Source of the DNA: Mediterraneibacter massiliensis
Lineage (GTDB): Bacteria > Bacillota > Clostridia > Lachnospirales > Lachnospiraceae
DNA length: 64,000 bases
Reading direction: 5' to 3'
NCBI RefSeq assembly: GCF_001487105.1
Contig: NZ_LN913001.1
Coordinates: 1,916,372 to 1,980,371, forward strand
A program made the translations under genes and the position numbers. The notes below the pieces were generated by a model that saw only the letters and a program-made list of their open reading frames with translations, made no database searches and was not told where the DNA came from. This document shows positions 45,882 through 53,654 of this stretch, one piece after another. Numbering within the stretch: position 1 is the first letter of the stretch; the number at the start of each line of letters is the position of its first letter.

Positions 45882-46277
45882 TTACTGAACTTTTATTTTC
45901 GTTATTTTCTGGTCTTTTACATAACCGCACCGCCGCAGTCCCTCCTGAAGCACTTTATTCAAATTGTCTGAAGATAACTGAAGGTTCGTTTCATCATCTA
46001 ATACGATCTTACAAGTATATTCAAAATGACAACTCTCAGAGCAATTTACTTTATACATGTTCTTTCTGCTGATCACTCCAATCTCTTCCAACGCATTTAT
46101 CATTCGATAAACAGTTGCAGCACCTATATGTTCATCCATTTTTAATGCCTTATAATATATCTCTTTACAGCTGGAGCATTCATTTTCCAAAATAATGTCG
46201 ATCAACATGAGACGTTGTTTTGTGATTCTGCATCCATTTTCCTTTAGCTGCTCTAAAAGCCGCTCTTTTCTGCTCAT
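45882..46277 (-). CDS. Fur-family metalloregulator
   Basis: 131 aa from the ATG at 46277 (GGAGG five bases upstream; an earlier in-frame start at 46307 overlaps the preceding stop). Winged HTH: ITKQRLMLIDIILENE and HIGAATVYRMINALEEIGVI, then a dimer domain with CHFEYTCKIVLDD. The C-x2-C zinc pair typical of Fur/Zur is not obvious, so it may be a divergent member. Last gene of the feo operon, which implies iron sensing or feedback. Confidence 0.88.
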   Translation of the reverse strand: MSRKERLLEQLKENGCRITKQRLMLIDIILENECSSCKEIYYKALKMDEHIGAATVYRMINALEEIGVISRKNMYKVNCSESCHFEYTCKIVLDDETNLQLSSDNLNKVLQEGLRRCGYVKDQKITKIKVQ

Positions 46278-46306
46278 AATGGCCTCCATTTTATCTGTAC
46301 CAGTCA

Positions 46307-46669
46307 CTATGATATATTAGTCACCCCAAATCCTGCTTCTTCTATGGCTTGCTTTAACTCCTTCTCACTCACTTCACGATCATAAGACACAACTGCGCTG
46401 CTGCTGCTTAAACTCACTTGTGCACGAACCCCCTCGATCTTATTGATAGCTCTTGTTACGCTATTCACGCAATTTTCACAATGCATACCAGATATTTTAA
46501 TCGTCTTTTTGCCTATCACAGGACCATCCAGAGTTTTCTCCTCTCTTGTTTCCGCTAAACTCGATCCACCGCCGCAGCAAGATCCTTCCCCCTTAAAATG
46601 TTTGACCGAACTTTTTAATGCTGCCCCGATCAAAAGAACTACAACTATTACTATTATTATATCTGCCAT
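46307..46669 (-). CDS. Membrane-anchored heavy-metal-associated (HMA) domain protein
   Basis: 120 aa. N-terminal membrane helix (about residues 3-18), a cysteine-glycine patch GEGSCCGGGSS as in FeoB-associated proteins, then an HMA ferredoxin-like domain with the metal motif GMHCENCVNSV and the usual end EAGFGVTNIS. It could pass metal ions at the membrane. Located between the small feo-operon proteins and fur. The fusion of a FeoB-associated type N-terminus with HMA is notable. Confidence 0.85.
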   Translation of the reverse strand: MADIIIVIVVVLLIGAALKSSVKHFKGEGSCCGGGSSLAETREEKTLDGPVIGKKTIKISGMHCENCVNSVTRAINKIEGVRAQVSLSSSSAVVSYDREVSEKELKQAIEEAGFGVTNIS

Positions 46670-46680
46670 AACAATCCCTC

Positions 46681-46818
46681 TTACTTTTCTCCATCATTTC
46701 TTCTATGACTGCGATGCCTCTTGATCCATAGATAGCCTTGATATACAAATGCTCCTACAAGATAGAGGAGCAAAAATGCTCCAAAGGCATAGAGCGTAGA
46801 ACCTGTTGCGTTTCCCAT
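46681..46818 (-). CDS. 45-aa single-helix membrane protein of the feo operon
   Basis: ATG at 46818, one base after the stop of the upstream Cys-rich gene, TAA at 46681, and the HMA gene follows 11 bases later. The product (starts MGNATGSTLYAFGAFLLLYL) has one hydrophobic helix and a basic tail ending KRHRSHRRNDGEK. A weak AAGGG site suggests translational coupling. No family recognised; perhaps a small regulator or stabiliser of FeoB. Confidence 0.55.
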   Translation of the reverse strand: MGNATGSTLYAFGAFLLLYLVGAFVYQGYLWIKRHRSHRRNDGEK

Positions 46819-46819
46819 A

Positions 46820-47008
46820 TCACATCTGCCCTTCTTTTGTTTTCGCCGCTGCTTCTGAACTGCTGCCGCATCCTAAACACTGTCCACAGCTGCCGCTGCA
46901 GCCCGTACACCCTATGTGCCTGCCCGCTTTTCTATTCTTATACCCCCTGTATAACAGAAAAATACAATATACTGCTATAAGTACCAAAATCACAACATTT
47001 GCTATCAT
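46820..47008 (-). CDS. FeoB-associated Cys-rich membrane protein
   Basis: 62 aa from the ATG at 47008 (AAAGGAGGG eight bases upstream). One membrane helix (VVILVLIAVYCIFLLYRG) followed by CTGCSGSCGQCLGC, the signature cysteine cluster of the family found after feoB in many anaerobes. Possibly binds iron or an Fe-S cluster at the membrane. Confidence 0.82.
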   Translation of the reverse strand: MIANVVILVLIAVYCIFLLYRGYKNRKAGRHIGCTGCSGSCGQCLGCGSSSEAAAKTKEGQM

Positions 47009-47079
47009 ACAACACACCCTCCTTTACAGGAAAAGCCGAACACCTTCCCGTATCCAGCTTTTCTTGACTTGATTTTCTT

Positions 47080-49263
47080 TTACACATTCTGTACAGAACG
47101 TTTTGTATAAACTTTCTGATTTTTATATGGATCTGGCCTGAACAGCAGGCTCAAAATCAAGAGCGTTAATAAGATACCTACTGCCGTACCAACCGTAAAC
47201 GTTCCTCCTACAGCAAATGAGCCGAGCTGATATACGCAAAGCGCAATGACATATGCAAATACATTCTGGAATATAATAGCAAACCAAAACCATTTTCTTG
47301 ACTGCATCTGCTGCGCCATCGTAGCAATGGCTGCCAAGCATGGAGAGTCCAGCAGATTGAACAAAAGGAACGAAAACGCTGCCATCGTTGTCGGAAACCA
47401 AGCTCCTACACCTGCTGCCACATTCGCCGCATCTTCTACATCTCCCTGTACACTTGCCAGCGTTCCCATCGTAGATACGATTGCCTCTTTTGCTGTAAAT
47501 CCGGACAAAGAAGCGGCAACCGGTTCCCAAGAGCCAAAACCAAGCGGTGCAAAAATTGGAGCGATCACTCCGCCGATCATAGCCAGAATACTATCTGCAC
47601 TATCCTCAACCAATCCAAAGCCACCTTGCGCAAATCCATAACTGCTCAAAAACCACATAGCAACACATGCCAGGAATAAAATCGTTCCCGCTTTGATAAT
47701 AAAGCCCTTTAATCTTTCCCACACATGAAGAAGAACTGTTCTTGCCTGAGGAACATGATATTGAGGAAGCTCCATAACAAAAGGCGCTGGTTTGCCAGAA
47801 AACAGTTTTGTCTTCTTCAGGATGATTGCCGATATAAGCACCGCCGCAATCCCGATAAAATACATAAGCGGAGCAATAAAAGAACTCTCTGCATATCCGG
47901 CTGCCTCTCCTGCGATAACTCCGCCCATTAAGGCAATAACCGGAAGTTTCGCTCCACACGGTATGAACGTCGCTGTCATAATAGTAAGGCGTCTATCGTT
48001 ATCCTGCTCGATCGTTTTAGAAGCCATAATACCTGGAATCCCACATCCAGAAGAGATCAGCAGTGGAATAAAACTTTTCCCTGACAAACCGAAATGCCGA
48101 AACACTCGATCCATAACAAAGGCAATACGGACCATATAGCCACAGTCTTCAAGTATAGAAAGAAACAAGAACAAAATTGCCATCTGAGGTACAAAACCAA
48201 GTACTGCGCCAATCCCACCTATGATCCCATCAACAACCAGACCATACACGACAGCGCCTGTTCCCACGCTCTCCAGAAAGCCTCCTACAGCATTTTGGAC
48301 TGCTACGACAAAAACATCATTTGTCCAGTCTGTAACCAATGTACCTACAGTTGTAACAGATACATAATACACGGCCCACATAACAAGAATAAAAATCGGA
48401 ATACCAAGGATACGGTTTGTCACGATCCGATCAATCTTATCAGATGTTGTAATCTTCTCTTTTCCTTTTTTCACAGTTGCCGCAACCATCTTCTGTATGT
48501 ATTTATACCTCTCATCTGTCACGATACTTTCCATATCATCATCATGCTTTTTCTCTATCTTACTTCTCAAATTCGAAACAACTGTCTTCGCTTCATCAGA
48601 TATTTTCACGGTTCTGACAACTTTACTGTCATTTTCCAGAAGCTTTACCGCATACCACCTCTTCTTATCCTCTGCTATAGAATCTGCAAGAAGTCTTTTC
48701 ACCTCTTCAATTGCGCTCTCCATTTCTTCAGAAAACATTTCACTTGGAAGCTTTGCTTCATTTTTCTTTGCAACTTTTACAGCTTCGCCGATCAGCTCCT
48801 TGAGTCCTGTCTGTTTCAAAGCAGATGTTTCTATGATCGTACATCCAAGCAGCATGGAAAGACGTTTTGTATCAATCTTAATTCCCCTCTTTTCAAGCAG
48901 ATCTGCCATATTCAGTGCAATCACAACGGGAACTCCCGTTTCTATAAGCTGCGTTGTCAAATACAAATTACGTTCTATATTAGTAGCATCCACAAGATCG
49001 ATAATAACATCCGGATTTTCATTCAGCACATAATCTCGGCTCACGACTTCTTCTAGTGTATATGGAGAAAGTGAATAGATCCCCGGAAGGTCTGTAACAA
49101 TAATATCCTCGCCTTTTGTTTTCTTGCTTTTTACCTTTCCCTCTTTTTTTTCAACTGTAACCCCTGGCCAGTTTCCCACATATTGATTCGCGCCAGTCAG
49201 TGCATTAAACATTGTAGTTTTACCACAGTTTGGATTTCCTGCAAGAGCGATCTTGACTGTCAT
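47080..49263 (-). CDS. feoB: Ferrous iron transport protein B
   Basis: 727 aa. G-protein-coupled Fe2+ importer. N-terminal GTPase: G1 GNPNCGKTTMFN, G3 DLPGIYSLSPYT, G4 NMAD; then the GDI helical region and a membrane domain of about ten helices with the gates GCGIPGIMA and PCGAKLPVIAL. AAGGAGG site. Core of the operon feoA-feoA-feoB and small proteins; expression is probably iron-repressed through the operator at 49898-49926. Confidence 0.97.
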   Translation of the reverse strand: MTVKIALAGNPNCGKTTMFNALTGANQYVGNWPGVTVEKKEGKVKSKKTKGEDIIVTDLPGIYSLSPYTLEEVVSRDYVLNENPDVIIDLVDATNIERNLYLTTQLIETGVPVVIALNMADLLEKRGIKIDTKRLSMLLGCTIIETSALKQTGLKELIGEAVKVAKKNEAKLPSEMFSEEMESAIEEVKRLLADSIAEDKKRWYAVKLLENDSKVVRTVKISDEAKTVVSNLRSKIEKKHDDDMESIVTDERYKYIQKMVAATVKKGKEKITTSDKIDRIVTNRILGIPIFILVMWAVYYVSVTTVGTLVTDWTNDVFVVAVQNAVGGFLESVGTGAVVYGLVVDGIIGGIGAVLGFVPQMAILFLFLSILEDCGYMVRIAFVMDRVFRHFGLSGKSFIPLLISSGCGIPGIMASKTIEQDNDRRLTIMTATFIPCGAKLPVIALMGGVIAGEAAGYAESSFIAPLMYFIGIAAVLISAIILKKTKLFSGKPAPFVMELPQYHVPQARTVLLHVWERLKGFIIKAGTILFLACVAMWFLSSYGFAQGGFGLVEDSADSILAMIGGVIAPIFAPLGFGSWEPVAASLSGFTAKEAIVSTMGTLASVQGDVEDAANVAAGVGAWFPTTMAAFSFLLFNLLDSPCLAAIATMAQQMQSRKWFWFAIIFQNVFAYVIALCVYQLGSFAVGGTFTVGTAVGILLTLLILSLLFRPDPYKNQKVYTKRSVQNV

Positions 49264-49309
49264 TCCTTTTACCTCCTTAAAGTTTGTTTTTGAATTATAC
49301 TATAAAACA

Positions 49310-49528
49310 TTATTTTACCTGCACACATTGAGCATCCTTTTTCCTAACAGAAAGCTCATATCCCCTCACAGTGATCTCTACTGGGTCCCCAAGAGGCGCC
49401 ACCTTTCTGATATAAAGTTCACTTCCCTTTGTAATGCCCATGTCCATTATGCGACGCTTATAAGCGCTGTCGCCTTCAATTTTGGTAACAACAACACTGC
49501 TTCCTACTTCTGCCTCTCCTAATGTCAT
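49310..49528 (-). CDS. feoA: FeoA domain protein (second)
   Basis: 72 aa SH3-like domain. MTLGEAEVGSSVVVTKIEGD, the RRIMDMGITKGSELYI block and DPVEITVRGYELSVRKKDA are typical FeoA. Partner of FeoB, thought to modulate its GTPase. AAAGGAG site. Directly upstream of feoB; a second FeoA gene precedes it. Confidence 0.92.
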   Translation of the reverse strand: MTLGEAEVGSSVVVTKIEGDSAYKRRIMDMGITKGSELYIRKVAPLGDPVEITVRGYELSVRKKDAQCVQVK

Positions 49529-49588
49529 CCTCTTTATCTCCTTTCCTAAATGTAAATATTCTTTTATATGTACGGCAAAGCGGTCTGT

Positions 49589-49798
49589 TTAGATCATGAT
49601 ATGCCGCGCCATATCAGCATTGACTGCAATTCTGGAATCTTTAATATTCACTATCACATTTCCGCTGATCACAGACAGCACCGTCACCTTCGCGCCAGCT
49701 ATAAACCCCAGATTTCCCAGGAAACGCTTTGTCTCTTCATTTCCTTTTACTTTACGTATCGTATTTACTTTCCCAATCTCAGCCATTGTCAAGGGCAT
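49589..49798 (-). CDS. feoA: FeoA domain protein (first)
   Basis: 69 aa. LTMAEIGKVNTIRKVKGNEE, then RFLGNLGFIAGAKVTVLS, GNVIVNIKDSRIAVNADMA. FeoA-type, more divergent than the second copy. First gene of the feo operon after the promoter at 49898-49926. Two separate FeoA proteins is common in Clostridia. Confidence 0.9.
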   Translation of the reverse strand: MPLTMAEIGKVNTIRKVKGNEETKRFLGNLGFIAGAKVTVLSVISGNVIVNIKDSRIAVNADMARHIMI

Positions 49799-49897
49799 CT
49801 TCCATCCTCTTCTTTCTCTAAAATCATAGTACGCTTGTGTAACTTGAAATTATATACAAATGATATGTTTTTTCAATATCTGCTCCGTTCATTGGTT

Positions 49898-49926
49898 AGT
49901 ATACTCTAACTAAGATTAGTTGTCAA
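49898..49926 (-). promoter_or_regulatory. feo operon promoter with operator in the spacer
   Basis: TTGACA 49926-49921, 17-base spacer, TATACT 49903-49898. The spacer contains AACTAATCTTAGTTAG, a dyad of AACTAA/TTAGTT, followed by GTTAG...CTAAC spanning the -10. The core matches the palindrome upstream of the DUF2325 gene. A DtxR/IdeR-type or Fur-type metal repressor is likely. Confidence 0.78.
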
Positions 49927-49967
49927 GAACCCCGTCGACAATTTTATCCTTTTTCGTTTCGTTATAT

Positions 49968-49996
49968 TTGATGTTATAAAGTAGATATGCTATACT
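49968..49996 (+). promoter_or_regulatory. Promoter of the DtxR-like gene
   Basis: TTGATG 49968-49973, 17-base spacer, TATACT 49991-49996. Divergent from the feo promoter with about 40 bases between -35 elements. Confidence 0.7.
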
Positions 49997-50086
49997 GTCT
50001 ATTATGTAAAGTATTGTACTGTACAGAAGATTCAGGACTGCCATCTTAGAAAATTGTACAAAATCATGGGAAATCGAGGTATATAA

Positions 50087-50467
50087 ATGGTAATGCATAT
50101 AAATGAATCTGTTGAAAATTATTTAGAAACAATCCTAATACTAAACAACGCTCATCCTGTTGTCCGCTCTGTTGATATTGCAGCAGAGCTTGGTTTTAAA
50201 AAATCCAGCGTCAGTGTAGCCATGAAAAAACTCCGGGAAAACAAATATATCGTTGTATCTCCGGAAGGTTATATCACATTAACCGAAGCCGGAAAAGAGA
50301 TTGCCGAACGGATCTATGAACGTCATACGCTGCTTTCTTCCTGGCTTGAACAGCTTGGCGTAACCACAGATACAGCCGCAAATGACGCCTGCCGTATCGA
50401 ACACGTGATAAGCGCCGAAAGCTTTGAAGCTATCAAACGACATATTAAAAACAAAACTATGGAATAG
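50087..50467 (+). CDS. DtxR/MntR-family metalloregulator
   Basis: 126 aa. Winged HTH: ESVENYLETILILN, VRSVDIAAELGFKKSSVSVA, MKKLRENKYIVVSPEGYITL, then the dimer domain with HTLLSSWLEQLGV and ACRIEHVISAESF, which carries the metal-binding Glu/Cys/His. No SH3 domain, so MntR-like length. Divergent from feoA; the likely repressor of the feo and DUF2325 promoters (inference). GAGG site before ATG; an in-frame ATG two codons later is an alternative. Confidence 0.9.
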   Translation: MVMHINESVENYLETILILNNAHPVVRSVDIAAELGFKKSSVSVAMKKLRENKYIVVSPEGYITLTEAGKEIAERIYERHTLLSSWLEQLGVTTDTAANDACRIEHVISAESFEAIKRHIKNKTME

Positions 50468-50495
50468 AAAAAAGCCGGGTAATCCGGCTTTTTTG
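50468..50495. terminator. Bidirectional terminator between DtxR-like gene and ldh
   Basis: AAAAAAGCCGG, five-base loop, CCGGCTTTTTT. Perfect stem. Confidence 0.9.
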
Positions 50496-50508
50496 TTCTT
50501 AAAACTTT

Positions 50509-51450
50509 TTATTGAATGGTATGCAAAACTGCCTTTAATTCTTCCGCAGATTTTTTCAGCTTTTTATTTTCATCTTCATTAAAAGCAATCTCCAGCACCT
50601 GTTCAGCCCCTTCACTTCCCACGATTGCCGGAATACTCAAGCACAGATCCGAAAGTCCGTACTCGCCATTCAACAGAACTGATACAGGAACAACTGCATG
50701 ACTATCACGTACAATCGCCTCTGCTATCCTCGCCGCAGCCATTCCTATCCCATAATAAGTGGCTCCTTTTCTCTCGATGATCTCATAAGCACTGTCCCGT
50801 ACCGCATGATAAATTTCTTCCATTTCTGATGTAAAGTTTTTATAGCCTTTCATTTTTGCAAAATCTCCCAGTCCGATCCCATAAATATTTGCACAACTCC
50901 AAACAGGAAGTTCACTGTCTCCATGCTCTCCTATGATAAAAGCATGTACATTTCGGCTGTCCACTTTTAGCTTTTCACTTAAAATATATTTTAGCCGTGC
51001 AGTATCTAGGACCGTTCCCGATCCGATCACTCTTGACGAAGGAAAGCCTGATTCTTTCAAGGCTACATACGTCAAAATATCTACAGGATTTGAGACGATA
51101 AGCAGTATTCCTTCACATTTGACCCTTTTGATTTCTCTGATGATAGATTTCATGATCCCTGCATTTTTTTGTACCAAGTCTAATCTTGTCTCTCCCGGCC
51201 TCTGATTTGCTCCTGCTGTGATAATGATCACGGAAGCGTCTCGTATATCCTCATACTTTCCTGCGTAAATATCCATGGCATGAGCAAAAGGCAGTCCATG
51301 ACTAATATCCATTGCCTCTCCCTCTGCCTTTTTCTCATTCGCATCCAATAAAACGATTTCCGAAAACGTCCCTTTCTGCATAAGTGCATATGCAATAGAC
51401 GCGCCTACAAACCCGCACCCTATAATTGCAGCTTTTTGTATATTGATCAT
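50509..51450 (-). CDS. ldh: L-lactate dehydrogenase
   Basis: 313 aa. Reduces pyruvate to L-lactate with NADH in fermentation. Seen: AAIIGCGFVGASIAYALM (dinucleotide fold), TAGANQRPGETRLDL (substrate Arg loop), IVSNPVDILTYVA, GSGTVLDTARLKYIL and FIIGEHGDSELPVWS with the catalytic His. The ATG at 51450 is nine bases from GAGGAG; one at 51456 is too close to it. The NP-x-DI and RPGE motifs favour lactate rather than malate. Monocistronic, between two terminators. Confidence 0.95.
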   Translation of the reverse strand: MINIQKAAIIGCGFVGASIAYALMQKGTFSEIVLLDANEKKAEGEAMDISHGLPFAHAMDIYAGKYEDIRDASVIIITAGANQRPGETRLDLVQKNAGIMKSIIREIKRVKCEGILLIVSNPVDILTYVALKESGFPSSRVIGSGTVLDTARLKYILSEKLKVDSRNVHAFIIGEHGDSELPVWSCANIYGIGLGDFAKMKGYKNFTSEMEEIYHAVRDSAYEIIERKGATYYGIGMAAARIAEAIVRDSHAVVPVSVLLNGEYGLSDLCLSIPAIVGSEGAEQVLEIAFNEDENKKLKKSAEELKAVLHTIQ

Positions 51451-51621
51451 TCGCATTTTCTCCTCTCTATCAATTCCCTATCATTTTAGTGGGAAATATT
51501 TTAACTTCATTATATAGTATTTTTCACAAATTACAATCCTTTATGCGCGCTTGAGGGAAAGCTTGCTTATTTTATGCTATATAATATAAAATACCGTGTG
51601 TATTATGATATATTACATACA

Positions 51622-51670
51622 TAAAAAAAGAGAGGCTGACACACTTTATGCAGTCGGCATCTCTTTTTTC
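51622..51670. terminator. Bidirectional terminator between ldh and rhaD
   Basis: AAAAAAGAGAGGCTGAC and its partner GTCGGCATCTCTTTTTT form a long stem with a 12-base loop. Confidence 0.8.
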
Positions 51671-51697
51671 TTTTAACGACAAATTTTTATCTATGTC

Positions 51698-52540
51698 TTA
51701 GATAGAAAGACTTCTCTTATCATATAGAAATCTTTCGGAAAGTTCTACATTGAAACCTTTAGCCAGATCTCTAAAATCCTCCGGCTCGATCGTCTGTCTC
51801 TTCTGTGGAACCATAGACATTACTTTAATCAGTATTTCTGCTGATTTTTCAATTGTATGCATCAAACCAAACGTCAGATCAAAATCCTCTCCTGAACAGA
51901 ACATACCATGATGTGCCCATATAACAGCATTATATTTTTCCATCAGCTTGCTTGTGGCTACAGCAATATCTCGTCCTCCCGGTACCATCCAGCCTACAAC
52001 GCCTACTCCTTCTGGAAAGACTACCGGACATTCTGTCGCCATTTCCCACAATTCTCTTGTGAATACTTCATCATTAAGCGGAAGAACAAACGTCAGCGCG
52101 ATCGTATTCGTTGTATGAGCATGATAAATCACCCGATGCTTTCCCCCTGTAAGTCTCTTTTTGATCTCATGGTTCATCAAATGTGTCGGTAATTCACTCG
52201 TAGGTTTTCCTCCTTCTGCAAGTCCCCAGCGGATACGATACTGATTACCGCTCTCATCTATTTCGATAATGGCCAGACACGCTTCCGGATCTACGACAAT
52301 ATTGCGGAAATATTTTCCACTCCCCGTCACAAGAAAGTGTTCCCCTGCAAGTCCTGGGACAGAAGTACCGATCGACTGCCAGGAGGCATTGTCTGAAAGA
52401 CGCTGGCGGATTGCATCTACTTCTCCCTTTTTCAAGCGGTAGGACAAATTCCCCCCATTTCTCTCATGCCAGCCTTGCTGATACCCATCTTCTGCCATTT
52501 TAACAAAATCCTGAAGAAATTTACATTCTAAAATTTTCAT
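51698..52540 (-). CDS. rhaD: Rhamnulose-1-phosphate aldolase
   Basis: 280 aa. Class II aldolase splitting rhamnulose-1-phosphate to DHAP and L-lactaldehyde. Seen: GWHERNGGNLSYRL, LVTGSGKYFRN, SELPTHLMNHEIKKR, zinc His in VIYHAHTTNTIAL and WAHHGMFCSGEDFDL. The second ATG at 52540 fits GGAGG spacing better than the first at 52543. No other rhamnose genes adjoin, so it may belong to a scattered regulon. The promoter has a phased repeat array downstream of the -10. Confidence 0.94.
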   Translation of the reverse strand: MKILECKFLQDFVKMAEDGYQQGWHERNGGNLSYRLKKGEVDAIRQRLSDNASWQSIGTSVPGLAGEHFLVTGSGKYFRNIVVDPEACLAIIEIDESGNQYRIRWGLAEGGKPTSELPTHLMNHEIKKRLTGGKHRVIYHAHTTNTIALTFVLPLNDEVFTRELWEMATECPVVFPEGVGVVGWMVPGGRDIAVATSKLMEKYNAVIWAHHGMFCSGEDFDLTFGLMHTIEKSAEILIKVMSMVPQKRQTIEPEDFRDLAKGFNVELSERFLYDKRSLSI

Positions 52541-52610
52541 CATTTACCTCCTATAGTCTCTTTAAATTTCGCCACAACGTTGTTTTCCATCAAATATCGT
52601 ATATTATTTT

Positions 52611-52689
52611 GTGGTTTTTAGTGGTTTATTGTTTTATTTTATGTGGTTTTTAGTGGTTTTAATTATATCACATTTCTCATAAAATGCAA
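52611..52689 (-). promoter_or_regulatory. rhaD promoter with phased GTGGTTT operator array
   Basis: Minus-strand promoter: TTGCAT 52689-52684, 16-base spacer, extended -10 TGATATAAT (TATAAT 52667-52662). Immediately downstream are four copies of GTGGTTT (plus strand) at 52611, 52621, 52643 and 52653, spaced 10, 22 and 10 bases: two pairs each one helical turn apart. Likely a repressor site for a sugar-responsive regulator not in this window. Confidence 0.72.
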
Positions 52690-52870
52690 GTCTTGATCCT
52701 ACATATTTTATACATCTTTTCTTTTATTTCTTTTACTCTTTTCTCTATACATTTTCTCTGAATATTATAAAGAATTTTTAAATTTGAACTTTTTTCTTTC
52801 TTCTTATGCAAATAACTGTTATGATAAGTTTAAGACAAGATTTCACAAGAATATCTGGGAGGTACAAAAG

Positions 52871-53398
52871 ATGGAACAAGAAAACACAACACATGAAGCT
52901 GCAGCTTCACAATCTGAATCTGCACCAAAGACAATAGAATATGCAGATACGCAAAAAGGCATTGCCTCTTCTGCTTCCTCTGATGCCGCAGCTTCAGATA
53001 AAATTGACAAAGAAACAAAAAATTCAGAAATAGAGACAAGCATCTATGAGACTGTGTACAAAGAAATTCTGGAAAATCTGCATGCTTTTACCCCTGCAGA
53101 TCAAATAGCATGCCGGATCACGGAAGAGCATATTACATCTTATCTGGAAAACAGTCATGAAGAACGAATCTTACAGTATAAAGAACGCCGTGAGAAACGC
53201 TTTTTCTCCACGCTGGAGCTTATTGCAGTCCTTGCATCTATCGTACTGGTTGTATGGGCTCTGCAGGAAAACTCTGCCATCTTAGTAACCTTGCTCTATA
53301 TCATCGCAGGGCTGGGCGCCTTATTTATATGGCGGTCTCCTGATAAATTAGGACTGCATGTAAAAGGAAGGACGAAGGATACAACAGAGGATGAATAG
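52871..53398 (+). CDS. Membrane protein with Ala/Ser-rich N-terminal region
   Basis: 175 aa from the ATG at 52871 (GGGAGG nine bases upstream; the open frame reaches 52784). The first 60 residues are polar and low-complexity (AAASQSESAP, ASSASSDAAAS), then a helical part rich in charge (HEERILQYKERREKRFF), then two membrane helices (about residues 113-131 and 136-151) and a short basic tail. No family recognised. The N-terminus is probably cytoplasmic. Confidence 0.7.
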   Translation: MEQENTTHEAAASQSESAPKTIEYADTQKGIASSASSDAAASDKIDKETKNSEIETSIYETVYKEILENLHAFTPADQIACRITEEHITSYLENSHEERILQYKERREKRFFSTLELIAVLASIVLVVWALQENSAILVTLLYIIAGLGALFIWRSPDKLGLHVKGRTKDTTEDE

Positions 53399-53439
53399 AG
53401 CAGAAAGCGGTGACTAGCCGCCTTCCTCTCTCCCTGTAT

Positions 53440-53463
53440 GCCGTGCAGTACATGGCGGTTTTA
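53440..53463 (+). terminator. Terminator after the Ala/Ser-rich membrane protein gene
   Basis: GCCGTG, CAGTA loop, CATGGC, followed by GGTTTTAATA. Modest stem of six pairs. Confidence 0.5.
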
Positions 53464-53505
53464 ATAGATACAGTCGCTAAACTCTTACTGATGTTCCTTG
53501 AAATA

Positions 53506-53548
53506 CAAAAGAGCATCATGAATGGTCATCTCCTCCATTCTGATGCTC
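53506..53548 (-). terminator. Terminator after the surface protein gene
   Basis: Minus strand: GAGCATCAGAATGG pairs with CCATTCATGATGCTC (one bulge), then TTTT. About 110 bases after the stop at 53655. Confidence 0.7.
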
Positions 53549-53654
53549 CCTTGTTCGCCTTCACTCTCTTGCGCGCTCTGTTTAGGTTATCCTTATACAG
53601 TATCATTTCCAAGAGTCTAGGCTGTGCACTATATATTTCTTTCTAAAATTATAA

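Noticed and set aside
48094..49056. 320-codon open frame on the plus strand opposite feoB
   Set aside because: It is wholly antisense to a well-conserved feoB, is full of His/Cys/Ile-rich non-protein-like sequence and has no ribosome site; a shadow of feoB codon use.
52611..52660. GTGGTTT repeats as a CRISPR or replication-iteron array
   Set aside because: Only four 7-bp units, spaced 10/22/10 and placed at a promoter; no spacers, cas genes or origin features.
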